Below are positions 1 through 6,496 of a stretch of DNA of 64,000 nt, piece after piece. Both the position numbers and the translations under genes were made by a program. The DNA comes from Caenispirillum bisanense (GTDB lineage Bacteria; Pseudomonadota; Alphaproteobacteria; Rhodospirillales; Rhodospirillaceae). The notes below the pieces were generated by a model. That model ran no database searches. It was given only the letters and a program-made list of their open reading frames with translations, and had not been told where the DNA came from. The stretch lies in NCBI RefSeq assembly GCF_900230255.1, contig NZ_OCNJ01000004.1:1-64000 (forward strand), given 5' to 3'. Position 1 is the first letter of the stretch; each line of letters opens with the position of its first letter.

Positions 1-88
1 GCAGTCGCGCGCCTGAGCCGCCGAGGTGGTCGGAAACGTCGATCCAGTCCTTCGAGACGTCGACACCGTAATAGAGCTTGTCCGTCAT
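1..88 (-). CDS. IS110-family DEDD recombinase (transposase), N-terminal fragment
   Basis: Only the first 29 codons are inside the window; the gene continues past position 1. The minus strand from 88 reads MTDKLYYGVDVSKDWIDV, the typical N-terminus of IS110 recombinases, in which the Asp of GVDVSK is the first acidic residue of the RuvC-like DEDD site. An in-frame ATG exists at 106, but 88 is preferred because a GGGAGG ribosome-binding sequence lies just upstream of it. These proteins cut and rejoin DNA at the RE-LE junction of the excised circle using a catalytic Ser in the C-terminal domain, which is not visible here. Whether the full gene is intact cannot be judged. Confidence 0.85.
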   Translation of the reverse strand, partial: MTDKLYYGVDVSKDWIDVSDHLGGSGARL

Positions 89-114
89 TTCGACCTCCCG
101 CACCATAGGGGAAG

Positions 115-265
115 GGTCCGCACGCCGGATTGTATGCGGGTTATGCCCAGACTTCCGTTCGCGTGTAAGACCGTGATGCCGGCGGCTTTCGAGATGCCCT
201 CGGTCGCAAGACCAATCCACGTCCGAAATGCCGCCGGCATCCTACTCTCTCATCTCAGAGAGCGA
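115..265 (-). ncRNA. Candidate IS110 bridge RNA (three consecutive hairpins)
   Basis: Reading the minus strand toward the recombinase, three hairpins follow each other: 262-257/250-245 (6 bp), 241-230/186-175 (12 bp perfect, extended by 5 bp past a bulge at 229, large loop 223-192), and 165-161/125-121 extended by 157-154/129-126 (loop about 153-130). This is the order known for IS621-type bridge RNAs: 5' stem-loop, target-binding loop, donor-binding loop. The 5' side of the second loop reads CGTGGATTG (221-213) and is identical to the same strand at 284-276. The 3' side of the third loop reads CATACAATCC (136-127) and is complementary to 281-272. These are the positions expected for the left target guide and the right donor guide. 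Ends are approximate. Confidence 0.68.
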
Positions 266-319
266 CGCCAACATACAATCCACGGCGCCCCGAACGGTAG
301 CCGTGAAAGGTGACGCCCC

Positions 320-1216
320 TTAGGCGTCCAGTTCCGCCGGCACGGCCACGCCGGCCTGGAGGCAGGTGGCGCGCAGGGTGTTGTAGAGCAGCATGGCGAT
401 GGTCATGGGGCCGACGCCGCCCGGCACCGGCGTGATGGCGCCGGCGCGCTCCACCGCGGAGTCGAAGTCGACGTCGCCGACCACCTTGGTCTTACCGTCG
501 CCGGCGTCGATGCGGTTGATGCCGACGTCGATGACCACCGCGCCCGGCTTCAGCCATTCGCCCTTCACCATGCGCGGCCGGCCGACGGCGGCGACCACGA
601 TGTCGGCCTGCGCCACCTCGGCCGCCAGGTCGGCGGTGCGCGAGTGGGCGACGGTGACCGTGCAGCTCTCGTTCAGCAGCAGCCCGGCCATGGGCTTGCC
701 GACGATGTTGGAGCGGCCGATCACCAGCGCCTTCTTGCCGCTCAGGTTGCCGACGTGGTGCTTGAGCAGCTGCAGGCAGCCGAGCGGCGTGCACGGCACG
801 GTGCCGGCGCCGCCGGTCCACAGGCGGCCGGCGTTGATGACGTGGAAGCCGTCGACGTCCTTGTCGGGGTGGATGGCGGCGATGACGGCGGCCTCGTCGA
901 TCTGCTTCGGCAGCGGCAGCTGCACCAGGATGCCGTTGACGCGCGGGTCCTCGTTCAACTGGGCGACCAGGGCCAGCAGCTCGGACTCGGTGGCCTCGGC
1001 CGGCAGGCGGTGCTCGAAGCTGTGCAGGCCGGCCTCGACCGTCGCCTTGTGCTTGTTGCGCACGTAGATCTGGCTGGCCGGGTCCTCGCCCACCAGCACC
1101 ACGGCGAGGCCGGGGTGGATGCCGTCGCGGTCCTTCAGCACCTGGGCCGCCTTCGCCACGCGCTCGCGCACGGTGAGGGCGAAAGCCTTGCCGTCGATGA
1201 GGGTCGCCTGCGTCAT
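320..1216 (-). CDS. folD: Bifunctional methylenetetrahydrofolate dehydrogenase / methenyltetrahydrofolate cyclohydrolase
   Basis: Converts 5,10-methylene-THF to 10-formyl-THF through methenyl-THF in the cytosol, with NADP+ as usual cofactor, feeding purine and formyl-Met synthesis. 298 aa, the normal FolD length. Family signatures in order: YVRNK with the catalytic Lys (near residue 56), [29 protein letters not shown] of the Rossmann nucleotide site, and [12 protein letters not shown] near the C-terminus. The frame is open further upstream to 1285, but the ATG at 1216 has GGAG before it and gives the usual [10 protein letters not shown] start. It is transcribed divergently from the XRE regulator at 1377; the IS110 end follows its stop. 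Confidence 0.97.
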   Translation of the reverse strand: MTQATLIDGKAFALTVRERVAKAAQVLKDRDGIHPGLAVVLVGEDPASQIYVRNKHKATVEAGLHSFEHRLPAEATESELLALVAQLNEDPRVNGILVQLPLPKQIDEAAVIAAIHPDKDVDGFHVINAGRLWTGGAGTVPCTPLGCLQLLKHHVGNLSGKKALVIGRSNIVGKPMAGLLLNESCTVTVAHSRTADLAAEVAQADIVVAAVGRPRMVKGEWLKPGAVVIDVGINRIDAGDGKTKVVGDVDFDSAVERAGAITPVPGGVGPMTIAMLLYNTLRATCLQAGVAVPAELDA

Positions 1217-1376
1217 GGGGAGGTCTCCGGCCGAGGGGTTGTGGACGACTGGCGCCCCTATACTCCGCCGCGCACCGTGGGGCAAGCGGGCGCCGCCGTG
1301 CGCGGCCCTTCCGGGATGCTCCGGTTCGCCTTATAGTCCAGGCCGCAAGCATCTTCGACGGACGGACACGATCTCC

Positions 1377-2021
1377 TTGAACAGCGACGCCCGCCCCCCC
1401 GCTCCCCTGGCCCAGACGCCGCGCACCGAACCGCGCGGCCGCGACGGCAACTCGCTGGAAAGCGCCATCGGCCTGCAGGTGCGCGAGTTCCGCACCCGCC
1501 TCGGCATGACGGTGGTGGAACTGGCGCGCCAGGCGGACCTGTCGCCCGGCATGCTGTCGAAGATCGAGAACGGCCAGACCTCGCCGTCGCTGTCGACCCT
1601 GCAGAGCCTGTCGCGGGCGCTCAACACCCCCGTCACCAGCTTCTTCCGCAAGTTCGAGGAACAGCGCGACGCCACCTTCGTGAAGGCCGGCCAGGGGCTG
1701 AACATCGACCGCCGCGGCACCAAGGCGGGGCACCACTACGCCCTGCTCGGCCATTCCATCGGCAAGCACATCGCCGTCGAGCCCTACCTCATCACCCTGA
1801 CCGAGATGACCGACATCTCGTCGACCTTCCAGCATGCGGGGTTCGAGTTCCTCTATCTGATCGAGGGCGAGGTGGTCTACCGCCACGGCCAGAAGATCTA
1901 CGAGATGGGGCCGGGCGACAGCCTGTTCTTCGACGCCGAGGCGCCGCACGGGCCGGAGGAGCTGCGCAAGCTGCCCATCCGCATGCTGTCGGTCATGGTC
2001 CACGCCCGCGAGGTCGACTAG
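1377..2021 (+). CDS. XRE-family regulator with C-terminal cupin domain
   Basis: 214 aa. An N-terminal helix-turn-helix of the XRE/Cro type (about residues 30-85, with LARQADLSPGMLSKIENG) is followed by a small-molecule-binding cupin barrel (about 130-205, with GFEFLYLIEGEVVYRHG and GPGDSLFFDAEAPHG). Regulators of this build usually repress genes for catabolism or polyamine/amino-acid use. There is no ATG ahead of the HTH in frame; the TTG at 1377 is chosen because it leaves the whole HTH intact, while the next ATG (1506) would cut into it. It ends 3 bp before the hydrolase gene at 2025, so the two are probably co-transcribed. The ligand is unknown. Confidence 0.82.
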   Translation: MNSDARPPAPLAQTPRTEPRGRDGNSLESAIGLQVREFRTRLGMTVVELARQADLSPGMLSKIENGQTSPSLSTLQSLSRALNTPVTSFFRKFEEQRDATFVKAGQGLNIDRRGTKAGHHYALLGHSIGKHIAVEPYLITLTEMTDISSTFQHAGFEFLYLIEGEVVYRHGQKIYEMGPGDSLFFDAEAPHGPEELRKLPIRMLSVMVHAREVD

Positions 2022-2024
2022 GCC

Positions 2025-3395
2025 ATGCCCTACCCGCGCCGCGGACGCCGCGCCGGCGGCCTCGCCCTGGTGGCGTTGCTGTGCTTCGTGGCGGCGCTCG
2101 CCTTCGGGCTGGCGGTGTTCTGGGCGATCCCGCTCGGCCTCGGCGACAAGAAGGAGGCGGCGGTCTTCGGCTGGCTGGTGGAGCGGCGGGTCGCCTATCA
2201 GGTCGGCTTCGCCGCGGCGGCGGTGAACCTGCTGGTCGGGGCGGCGGCCCTGGTGCTGCGCGGTGCCACTGCCCAGGGCTGGCTGCGCACCCTGTTCGCG
2301 GCGGCCAACGTGGCGGCGGTGGTGTTCCTGGTGGTCAAGAGCGACGCCCTGCTGGCCCAGCGCGAGGACGTCGGCGCCGACCCGCGCCCCTTCACCGAAA
2401 TGCCCGACACGCCCTATTCCGACCCGGATCGGGCGGCGGAACTCATCCACGTTCATACCGCGACGGCGGCGGAGGCCCTGCGCGACCGCCTGACCGCGCG
2501 CATCTTCGGGGCGGAGGCCCTGCCCGCCGCCAAGGTCTTCGACGTCACCGAGCGCGAGGTGTCCGAGCCCCGCCTCGCCGACGTCGGCGCTGCGCAGATC
2601 GACCGCTTCAGCCTCGCCCTGCCGCACGGCTACGGCGCCATCGGTTACCACTTCGTGGCGCCGCAGCCCAACGGCCGCCTGGTGCTCTACAACCACGGCC
2701 ACGTCGGCGGCCTGTTCGCCGAGCCGGCGCGGGAGGCGATCCGCCGCTTGCTGGCCGCCGGCTACGGCGTCACCGGCTTCTCCATGCCGCACCGCGACCC
2801 CAACGTCACTCCGGCGCGGGTGGAGACGCCCCTGCACGGCACCCTGCCGCCCCTGCGCGACCACGAGACGTTCCAGTGGCTGGAGAGCGAGGACTTCTCG
2901 CCCGTCCGCCTGTTCGTGGAACCGCTGGTGGTGGCGGTGAACCAGGCCCTGCTCGACGGCTATACCGGCATCGCCGCCGCCGGCATTTCGGGCGGCGGCT
3001 GGACGGTGACGCTGGCCGCCGCGCTCGATCCGCGCATCCGGGCGAGCTATCCGGTGGCGGGCAGCCTGCCGGTGCATCTCGCCATCCTGCCGCCCAACGA
3101 TCCGCAGGACTGGGAACAGCGGGCGGCTGACATCTACCGCCTGGCATCCTATCTCGATCTCTACGTCCTCGGCGCCGCCGGGGCCGGGCGGCGGCAGGTG
3201 CAGATCCTCAACCAGTACGACGCCTGCTGCTTCCGCGGCGTCGGCGCCCGCGGCTACGCGCCGGCGGTGGCGGCGGCGGCCGAGCGGCTCGGCGGCAGCT
3301 ACCGCCTGGAAATCCTGCCCGAGCATGCCCACCGCATTTCGCCCGAGGCCTACGACATCATCCTCGGCGACCTGGAGAAGGCTTTCGCGCCATGA
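2025..3395 (+). CDS. Membrane-anchored alpha/beta-hydrolase-like protein, function unknown
   Basis: 456 aa. Three hydrophobic segments are visible in the first 115 residues (about 10-33, 55-78, 85-103), followed by a soluble region of about 340 residues. The latter has a hydrolase-type nucleophile elbow GISGGGWTV (near residue 325), a RLVLYNHGHVGG stretch like the oxyanion-loop strand, and a conserved-looking EHAHRIS near the C-terminus that could supply the catalytic His. I infer a membrane-tethered esterase- or peptidase-like enzyme; the substrate cannot be told. It starts 3 bp after the XRE/cupin gene and overlaps the following lipoprotein gene by 4 bp, so the three likely form one operon. 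Confidence 0.7.
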   Translation: MPYPRRGRRAGGLALVALLCFVAALAFGLAVFWAIPLGLGDKKEAAVFGWLVERRVAYQVGFAAAAVNLLVGAAALVLRGATAQGWLRTLFAAANVAAVVFLVVKSDALLAQREDVGADPRPFTEMPDTPYSDPDRAAELIHVHTATAAEALRDRLTARIFGAEALPAAKVFDVTEREVSEPRLADVGAAQIDRFSLALPHGYGAIGYHFVAPQPNGRLVLYNHGHVGGLFAEPAREAIRRLLAAGYGVTGFSMPHRDPNVTPARVETPLHGTLPPLRDHETFQWLESEDFSPVRLFVEPLVVAVNQALLDGYTGIAAAGISGGGWTVTLAAALDPRIRASYPVAGSLPVHLAILPPNDPQDWEQRAADIYRLASYLDLYVLGAAGAGRRQVQILNQYDACCFRGVGARGYAPAVAAAAERLGGSYRLEILPEHAHRISPEAYDIILGDLEKAFAP

Positions 3396-3871
3396 GGTTC
3401 CCCCGCTTCCCCGCCGCCGCCCTCGTGCTGCTCGCGCCGCTGGCGCTGGCCGCCTGCGCCAGCCCGCCGGTGCAGGGCACGGGCGTCGTCACCGGGCTGA
3501 ACGGCCAGCCCGCCGGGCAGGCGGTGATGACGGTGGAGCAGGACGTCGGCTGGCCGACGCCGCTCGCTTTCGTCACCCTGCCCGACGGCGAGCAGTTCCG
3601 CGGCAAGGTCATCCACGAGCGCACCGAACCGGAAGCCGGCTTCGCCCTCGGCACCGGCTTCGGCTGGGGCAGCCGGCGCGGCGTCGGCTATGGCACCGGC
3701 GTGCTGTTCGAGGGGCCGGAGCGCACCAGCCGGGCCGGCGCCCTGCTCATCGGCGACCGCGGCCGCAGCATGACCTGCGACATCCGCACCGCCGCCCCCG
3801 GCCGCATCAGCTCCGGCGGCTATGCCGACTGCAAGGTCTCCGACGGGCGCGTCGTCGCCCTGCAGTTCTGA
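3392..3871 (+). CDS. Small lipoprotein, function unknown
   Basis: 159 aa. A signal peptide with the lipobox LAAC places the acylated Cys near residue 22, so the mature protein should be a lipid-anchored envelope protein. The rest is Gly-rich and beta-like (GTGFGWGSRRGVGYGTG) with two further Cys (MTCDI and ADCKV) that could form a disulfide. The ATG overlaps the stop of the preceding hydrolase gene (ATGA), suggesting translational coupling. I do not recognise a named family. Confidence 0.72.
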   Translation: MRFPRFPAAALVLLAPLALAACASPPVQGTGVVTGLNGQPAGQAVMTVEQDVGWPTPLAFVTLPDGEQFRGKVIHERTEPEAGFALGTGFGWGSRRGVGYGTGVLFEGPERTSRAGALLIGDRGRSMTCDIRTAAPGRISSGGYADCKVSDGRVVALQF

Positions 3872-3884
3872 GGCAGGCGCCGCC

Positions 3885-4550
3885 ATGCGCGACGCCGACA
3901 GCCTGACCGACGCCCTCGCCCTGCTGGCCGAGCGCGACCCGCGCCTCGCCCGTGCCCTGCGCGACGTCGGCCCGCCCGAGCCGCGGGTGCGCGAGGCCGG
4001 GTTCGGCACGCTGCTGCGCGTCATCGTCGACCAGCAGGTCTCGACCGCCGCCGGCGCCGCCATCTGGGCCAAGGTGACCACCGCCTACGGCGCCGCGCCC
4101 GACCCCGCCGCCATCGCCGCCGCCACCGACGAGGCGCTGACCGCCTGTGGCCTGTCCAAGCCCAAGCGACGCTACGCCGTGGCGCTCGCCCGCGAGGTGG
4201 CCGAGGGGCGGCTCGACGTCGACGGCCTCGCCGCCCTGCCCGACGACGACGTGCGCCGCGCCCTTCTGCCGCTGCCCGGCATCGGGCCGTGGACGGTGGA
4301 CATCTACCTCATGTTCGCGCTCGGCCGGCCCGACGTGTGGCCGGTCGGCGATCTCGCCCTGCAGGCCGCCTGCGCCGGCCTGTTCGAGTTGCCGAAGCGG
4401 CCCGACGCCGCCACACTGGAAGTGCTGGGCGAAGGCTGGCGGCCCCATCGCTCGGCGGCGTCGCTGTTGTTGTGGCGGTGGTACGGCGGCGTGCTGAAGA
4501 ACCGCACAGGCGCCGGCATTCCCATGACGGAAAGCGGAAAAAAGACCTGA
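3885..4550 (+). CDS. DNA-3-methyladenine glycosylase II-like (HhH-GPD superfamily)
   Basis: 221 aa. Base-excision repair glycosylase of the AlkA type that removes alkylated purines. The HhH-GPD core is clear: RVIVDQQVSTAAG in the N-terminal helical half, then the helix-hairpin-helix LPGIGPWTVDIYLMF, and the catalytic Asp in WPVGDLALQ. The final helices (GWRPHRSAASLLLWRWYG) match the family. It lacks the extra N-terminal beta domain of E. coli AlkA, which fits the shorter class common in alphaproteobacteria. It begins 13 bp after the lipoprotein gene and may be read through from it. Confidence 0.9.
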   Translation: MRDADSLTDALALLAERDPRLARALRDVGPPEPRVREAGFGTLLRVIVDQQVSTAAGAAIWAKVTTAYGAAPDPAAIAAATDEALTACGLSKPKRRYAVALAREVAEGRLDVDGLAALPDDDVRRALLPLPGIGPWTVDIYLMFALGRPDVWPVGDLALQAACAGLFELPKRPDAATLEVLGEGWRPHRSAASLLLWRWYGGVLKNRTGAGIPMTESGKKT

Positions 4551-4600
4551 CGGGCCGCTTAGCGGTTGCAGCGCGGCAGGGCAGGCCGCACCTTCTTCCC

Positions 4601-5413
4601 ATGCTGTTCCTGCCCATCGCCGACGACAACCCGACCCGCCGCACGCCCTTCGTCACCTGGACGATGATGGGCTTGTGCATCGCCGTTTTCCTGTGGCAGC
4701 AGAGCCTGGGGCCGATGGACCAACGGGCGGCGCTCTACTCCTACGGCGTGGTGCCGGCGGTGCTGTTCGGCATCAAGTCCCTGCCGCCCGAACTCGACGT
4801 CATTCCCGGCTGGCTGAGCGTGGTGTCGAGCATGTTCATGCACGGCGGCTGGCTGCATCTCGGCGGCAACATGCTGTACCTGTGGATCTTCGGCAACAAC
4901 GTCGAGGACAGCATGGGCCACGGCCGCTTCCTCGTCTTCTACCTGCTGTGCGGCGCGCTGGCGGCGCTGGCCCAGAGCGTGCCGGCCCCCGAGTCGGTGA
5001 TCCCCATGGTCGGCGCCTCGGGCGCCATCGCCGGGGTGCTCGGGGCCTACCTGCTGCTCCACCCGAAGGCCAACGTGAAGGTCTTCCTGTGGATCATCAT
5101 CATCTTCCGCATCATCAACGTGCCGGCCATGGTGGTGCTGGGCGGCTGGTTCGTGATGCAGTTCATTTCCGGCGCCTCGGCCCCCATCGACCAGGGCGGC
5201 GTCGCCTTCCTCGCCCACATCGGCGGCTTCGTCGCCGGCAGCGTGCTCATCCTGGTGTTCCGCCAGCGCGGGGTGCCGCTGTTCGCCGGCTCCCGCTCGC
5301 GCGCCTTCGAGGTCAGCCGGCCGCCGCCGCTGCGGCGCCGGACCGGCAGCGTGCCCCCCGTGGCCCCGGCCGAGCACCACCGCCGCCCGCGCGGTCCGTG
5401 GGACCGCTATTAG
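4601..5413 (+). CDS. Rhomboid-family intramembrane serine protease
   Basis: 270 aa, about six to seven membrane helices. The catalytic dyad is visible: Ser near residue 140 in GASGAIAG and His near residue 206 in AHIGGF; the HGGWLHLGGNMLYLW segment (81-95) is the rhomboid loop and HxxxN motif that stabilises the oxyanion. Rhomboids cleave transmembrane substrates in the inner membrane. The C-terminal 40 residues are Pro/Arg-rich and probably cytosolic and disordered. The frame is open upstream, but the ATG at 4601 gives the usual MLFLPIADDNPT opening of the alphaproteobacterial subfamily. Confidence 0.93.
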   Translation: MLFLPIADDNPTRRTPFVTWTMMGLCIAVFLWQQSLGPMDQRAALYSYGVVPAVLFGIKSLPPELDVIPGWLSVVSSMFMHGGWLHLGGNMLYLWIFGNNVEDSMGHGRFLVFYLLCGALAALAQSVPAPESVIPMVGASGAIAGVLGAYLLLHPKANVKVFLWIIIIFRIINVPAMVVLGGWFVMQFISGASAPIDQGGVAFLAHIGGFVAGSVLILVFRQRGVPLFAGSRSRAFEVSRPPPLRRRTGSVPPVAPAEHHRRPRGPWDRY

Positions 5414-5805
5414 AGCATCCTCAAGCACTTGCGGCCCGCCCGCGGCAGGCACCCGAGGATTTCCGGCGAGTCGCGCCGGCCCGCCCGGCCGGGGTGGGGC
5501 GCGACCAGCCCCAATCACCCCTACCTCCTTTTTGCCAAGGCGCTGTTGCAGAACTGCAACAGCCGACGATGTCGTTGAATCACAGCATCTTGCTTTCCGA
5601 CCTTCAGTCGGTGCCTTATCCGCCGCCTGCCGCGAGTGACGGCGGTCACGTCGCGCCCCCTGCGAACGATGGTAGGTCGAGATGGCGCGGCTATGATCGT
5701 ATCGAAGCCGCGACGTGGCGGTGCCCGTCGGCAGATCGACTTGGAGTGCCACCGGTGGTCCGGGCGGACAATCCGCCCGCCGCCGACGCTTGAGGATTTG
5801 CGACG
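5414..5805. other. Intergenic region, no gene seen
   Basis: About 390 bases between the rhomboid gene and a small ORF. No convincing coding frame. It contains a perfect 10-bp palindromic arm pair at 5542-5563 (listed separately) and a shorter hairpin around 5598-5612 (CCGAC/GTCGG). A GAGG sequence at 5792-5795 serves the next gene. A promoter for 5806 and the bactofilin gene probably lies here, but I cannot point to clear -35/-10 boxes. Confidence 0.5.
5542..5563. repeat. Perfect 10-bp inverted repeat in intergenic DNA
   Basis: Arms GCTGTTGCAG (5542-5551) and CTGCAACAGC (5554-5563) with a 2-base centre. No T-run follows on the plus strand, so it is not a standard terminator. It could be a dyad-symmetric protein-binding site about 240 bp upstream of 5806, or part of a terminator for the rhomboid gene. 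Confidence 0.5.
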
Positions 5806-5988
5806 ATGCAGTACGGGGATCTGAAGAACCTCATCAACCGCGCCATGGAGGATGCCCGCCGGTCCGGTCGGGACAGCCTCGCGGCGCGGCGGGCCGCGGT
5901 TCGCGCCGTCATGGCGGTCCGCCCCGACCTAAGCCCGTGGGAAGCGCAGGACGCGGTCAGCGGGTGTTCCGACGGATCGCACGCCTGA
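5806..5988 (+). CDS. Small hypothetical protein (60 aa)
   Basis: A short ORF with a plausible ribosome-binding site (GAGG 10 bp ahead of the ATG). The product is mostly helical and charged (KNLINRAMEDARRSGRDSLAARRAAVRAVMAVRP), with SPWEAQDAV near the end and no membrane segment. It sits 34 bp upstream of the bactofilin gene in the same direction and may share its transcript. I do not recognise the family; being short, it could also be spurious. Confidence 0.5.
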   Translation: MQYGDLKNLINRAMEDARRSGRDSLAARRAAVRAVMAVRPDLSPWEAQDAVSGCSDGSHA

Positions 5989-6022
5989 CCGCTTGTTCCA
6001 CCACCGGCTCTCGAGAGGACGC

Positions 6023-6415
6023 ATGACCACCAGTCGTTCCCACTTCGCCGCCGACCTGATCGTCACCGGGTCCGTCAGCGGCCCCGGTCGCCTGCAGATC
6101 GACGGCCGCGTCGACGGCGAGGTTTCGGTGGGCGCCCTGGCGGTCGGCGCCCGCGGCAGCCTCATCGGCACCGTCACCGCCGAGCAGGCCGAGGTGGCCG
6201 GCAGCGTCACCGGCTCCCTCCGCGCCGCCTCCGTCACCGTGGCGCCCGAGGGCTTCCTGTCGGGCGTGGTGGAATACGAGCGCCTGGGCGTCGCCGCCGG
6301 TGGCCGCTTCGAGGCCGAATGCCGCCCGACCGCCGTGCCCGCCTTGCAGAACGGCGGCTCCGGCAGCGCGGCGCGCACCGCCCGCCCCTTGCGCGCGCGG
6401 CTCGTCGCGGGCTGA
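6023..6415 (+). CDS. Bactofilin-type polymer-forming cytoskeletal protein
   Basis: 130 aa. Bactofilins (DUF583) assemble nucleotide-free beta-helical filaments, often at the inner membrane, and organise cell-wall enzymes or stalk and pole structures. The repeated six-residue beta-helix pattern is obvious: TGSVSGPGRLQIDGRVDGEV, then GALAVGARGSLIGTVTA, AEVAGSVTGSL and EGFLSGVVEYERLGV. The N-terminal tail is short and the C-terminal tail basic, as in other bactofilins. It follows the 60-aa ORF by 34 bp and precedes a sensor kinase gene on the same strand. Confidence 0.9.
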   Translation: MTTSRSHFAADLIVTGSVSGPGRLQIDGRVDGEVSVGALAVGARGSLIGTVTAEQAEVAGSVTGSLRAASVTVAPEGFLSGVVEYERLGVAAGGRFEAECRPTAVPALQNGGSGSAARTARPLRARLVAG

Positions 6416-6496
6416 TCCGCGGGACCGCGCTGGCCCTCGCCCTGCCCCCGGGTGTATGGTTCTCCCCCTAAAGTGCAGCAGTGGGGAGCGGCACCT

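Larger units (their letters stand above)
1..281 (-). mobile_element. IS110-family insertion sequence, left end (partial)
   Basis: The window opens inside an IS110-type element read on the minus strand: recombinase start at 88, then about 190 bases of non-coding left end up to folD. The left boundary is inferred at 276-281 because two loop sequences of the upstream RNA candidate match the DNA there (see the ncRNA entry). IS110 elements have no classical terminal inverted repeats or transposase-made duplications, so the boundary cannot be confirmed from one end. The element would sit about 40 bp beyond the folD stop codon and does not disrupt folD. The right end lies outside the window. Confidence 0.7.

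Noticed and set aside
26-313. A 95-codon plus-strand frame across the IS110 left end
   Set aside because: It is antisense to the recombinase start and runs through the paired hairpins; no ribosome-binding site and no recognisable domain.
492-3332. A 946-codon open frame on the minus strand overlapping folD and the hydrolase gene
   Set aside because: It is antisense to clear genes, very Arg/Gly/Ala-rich without recognisable domains, and is the usual by-product of high GC codon use.
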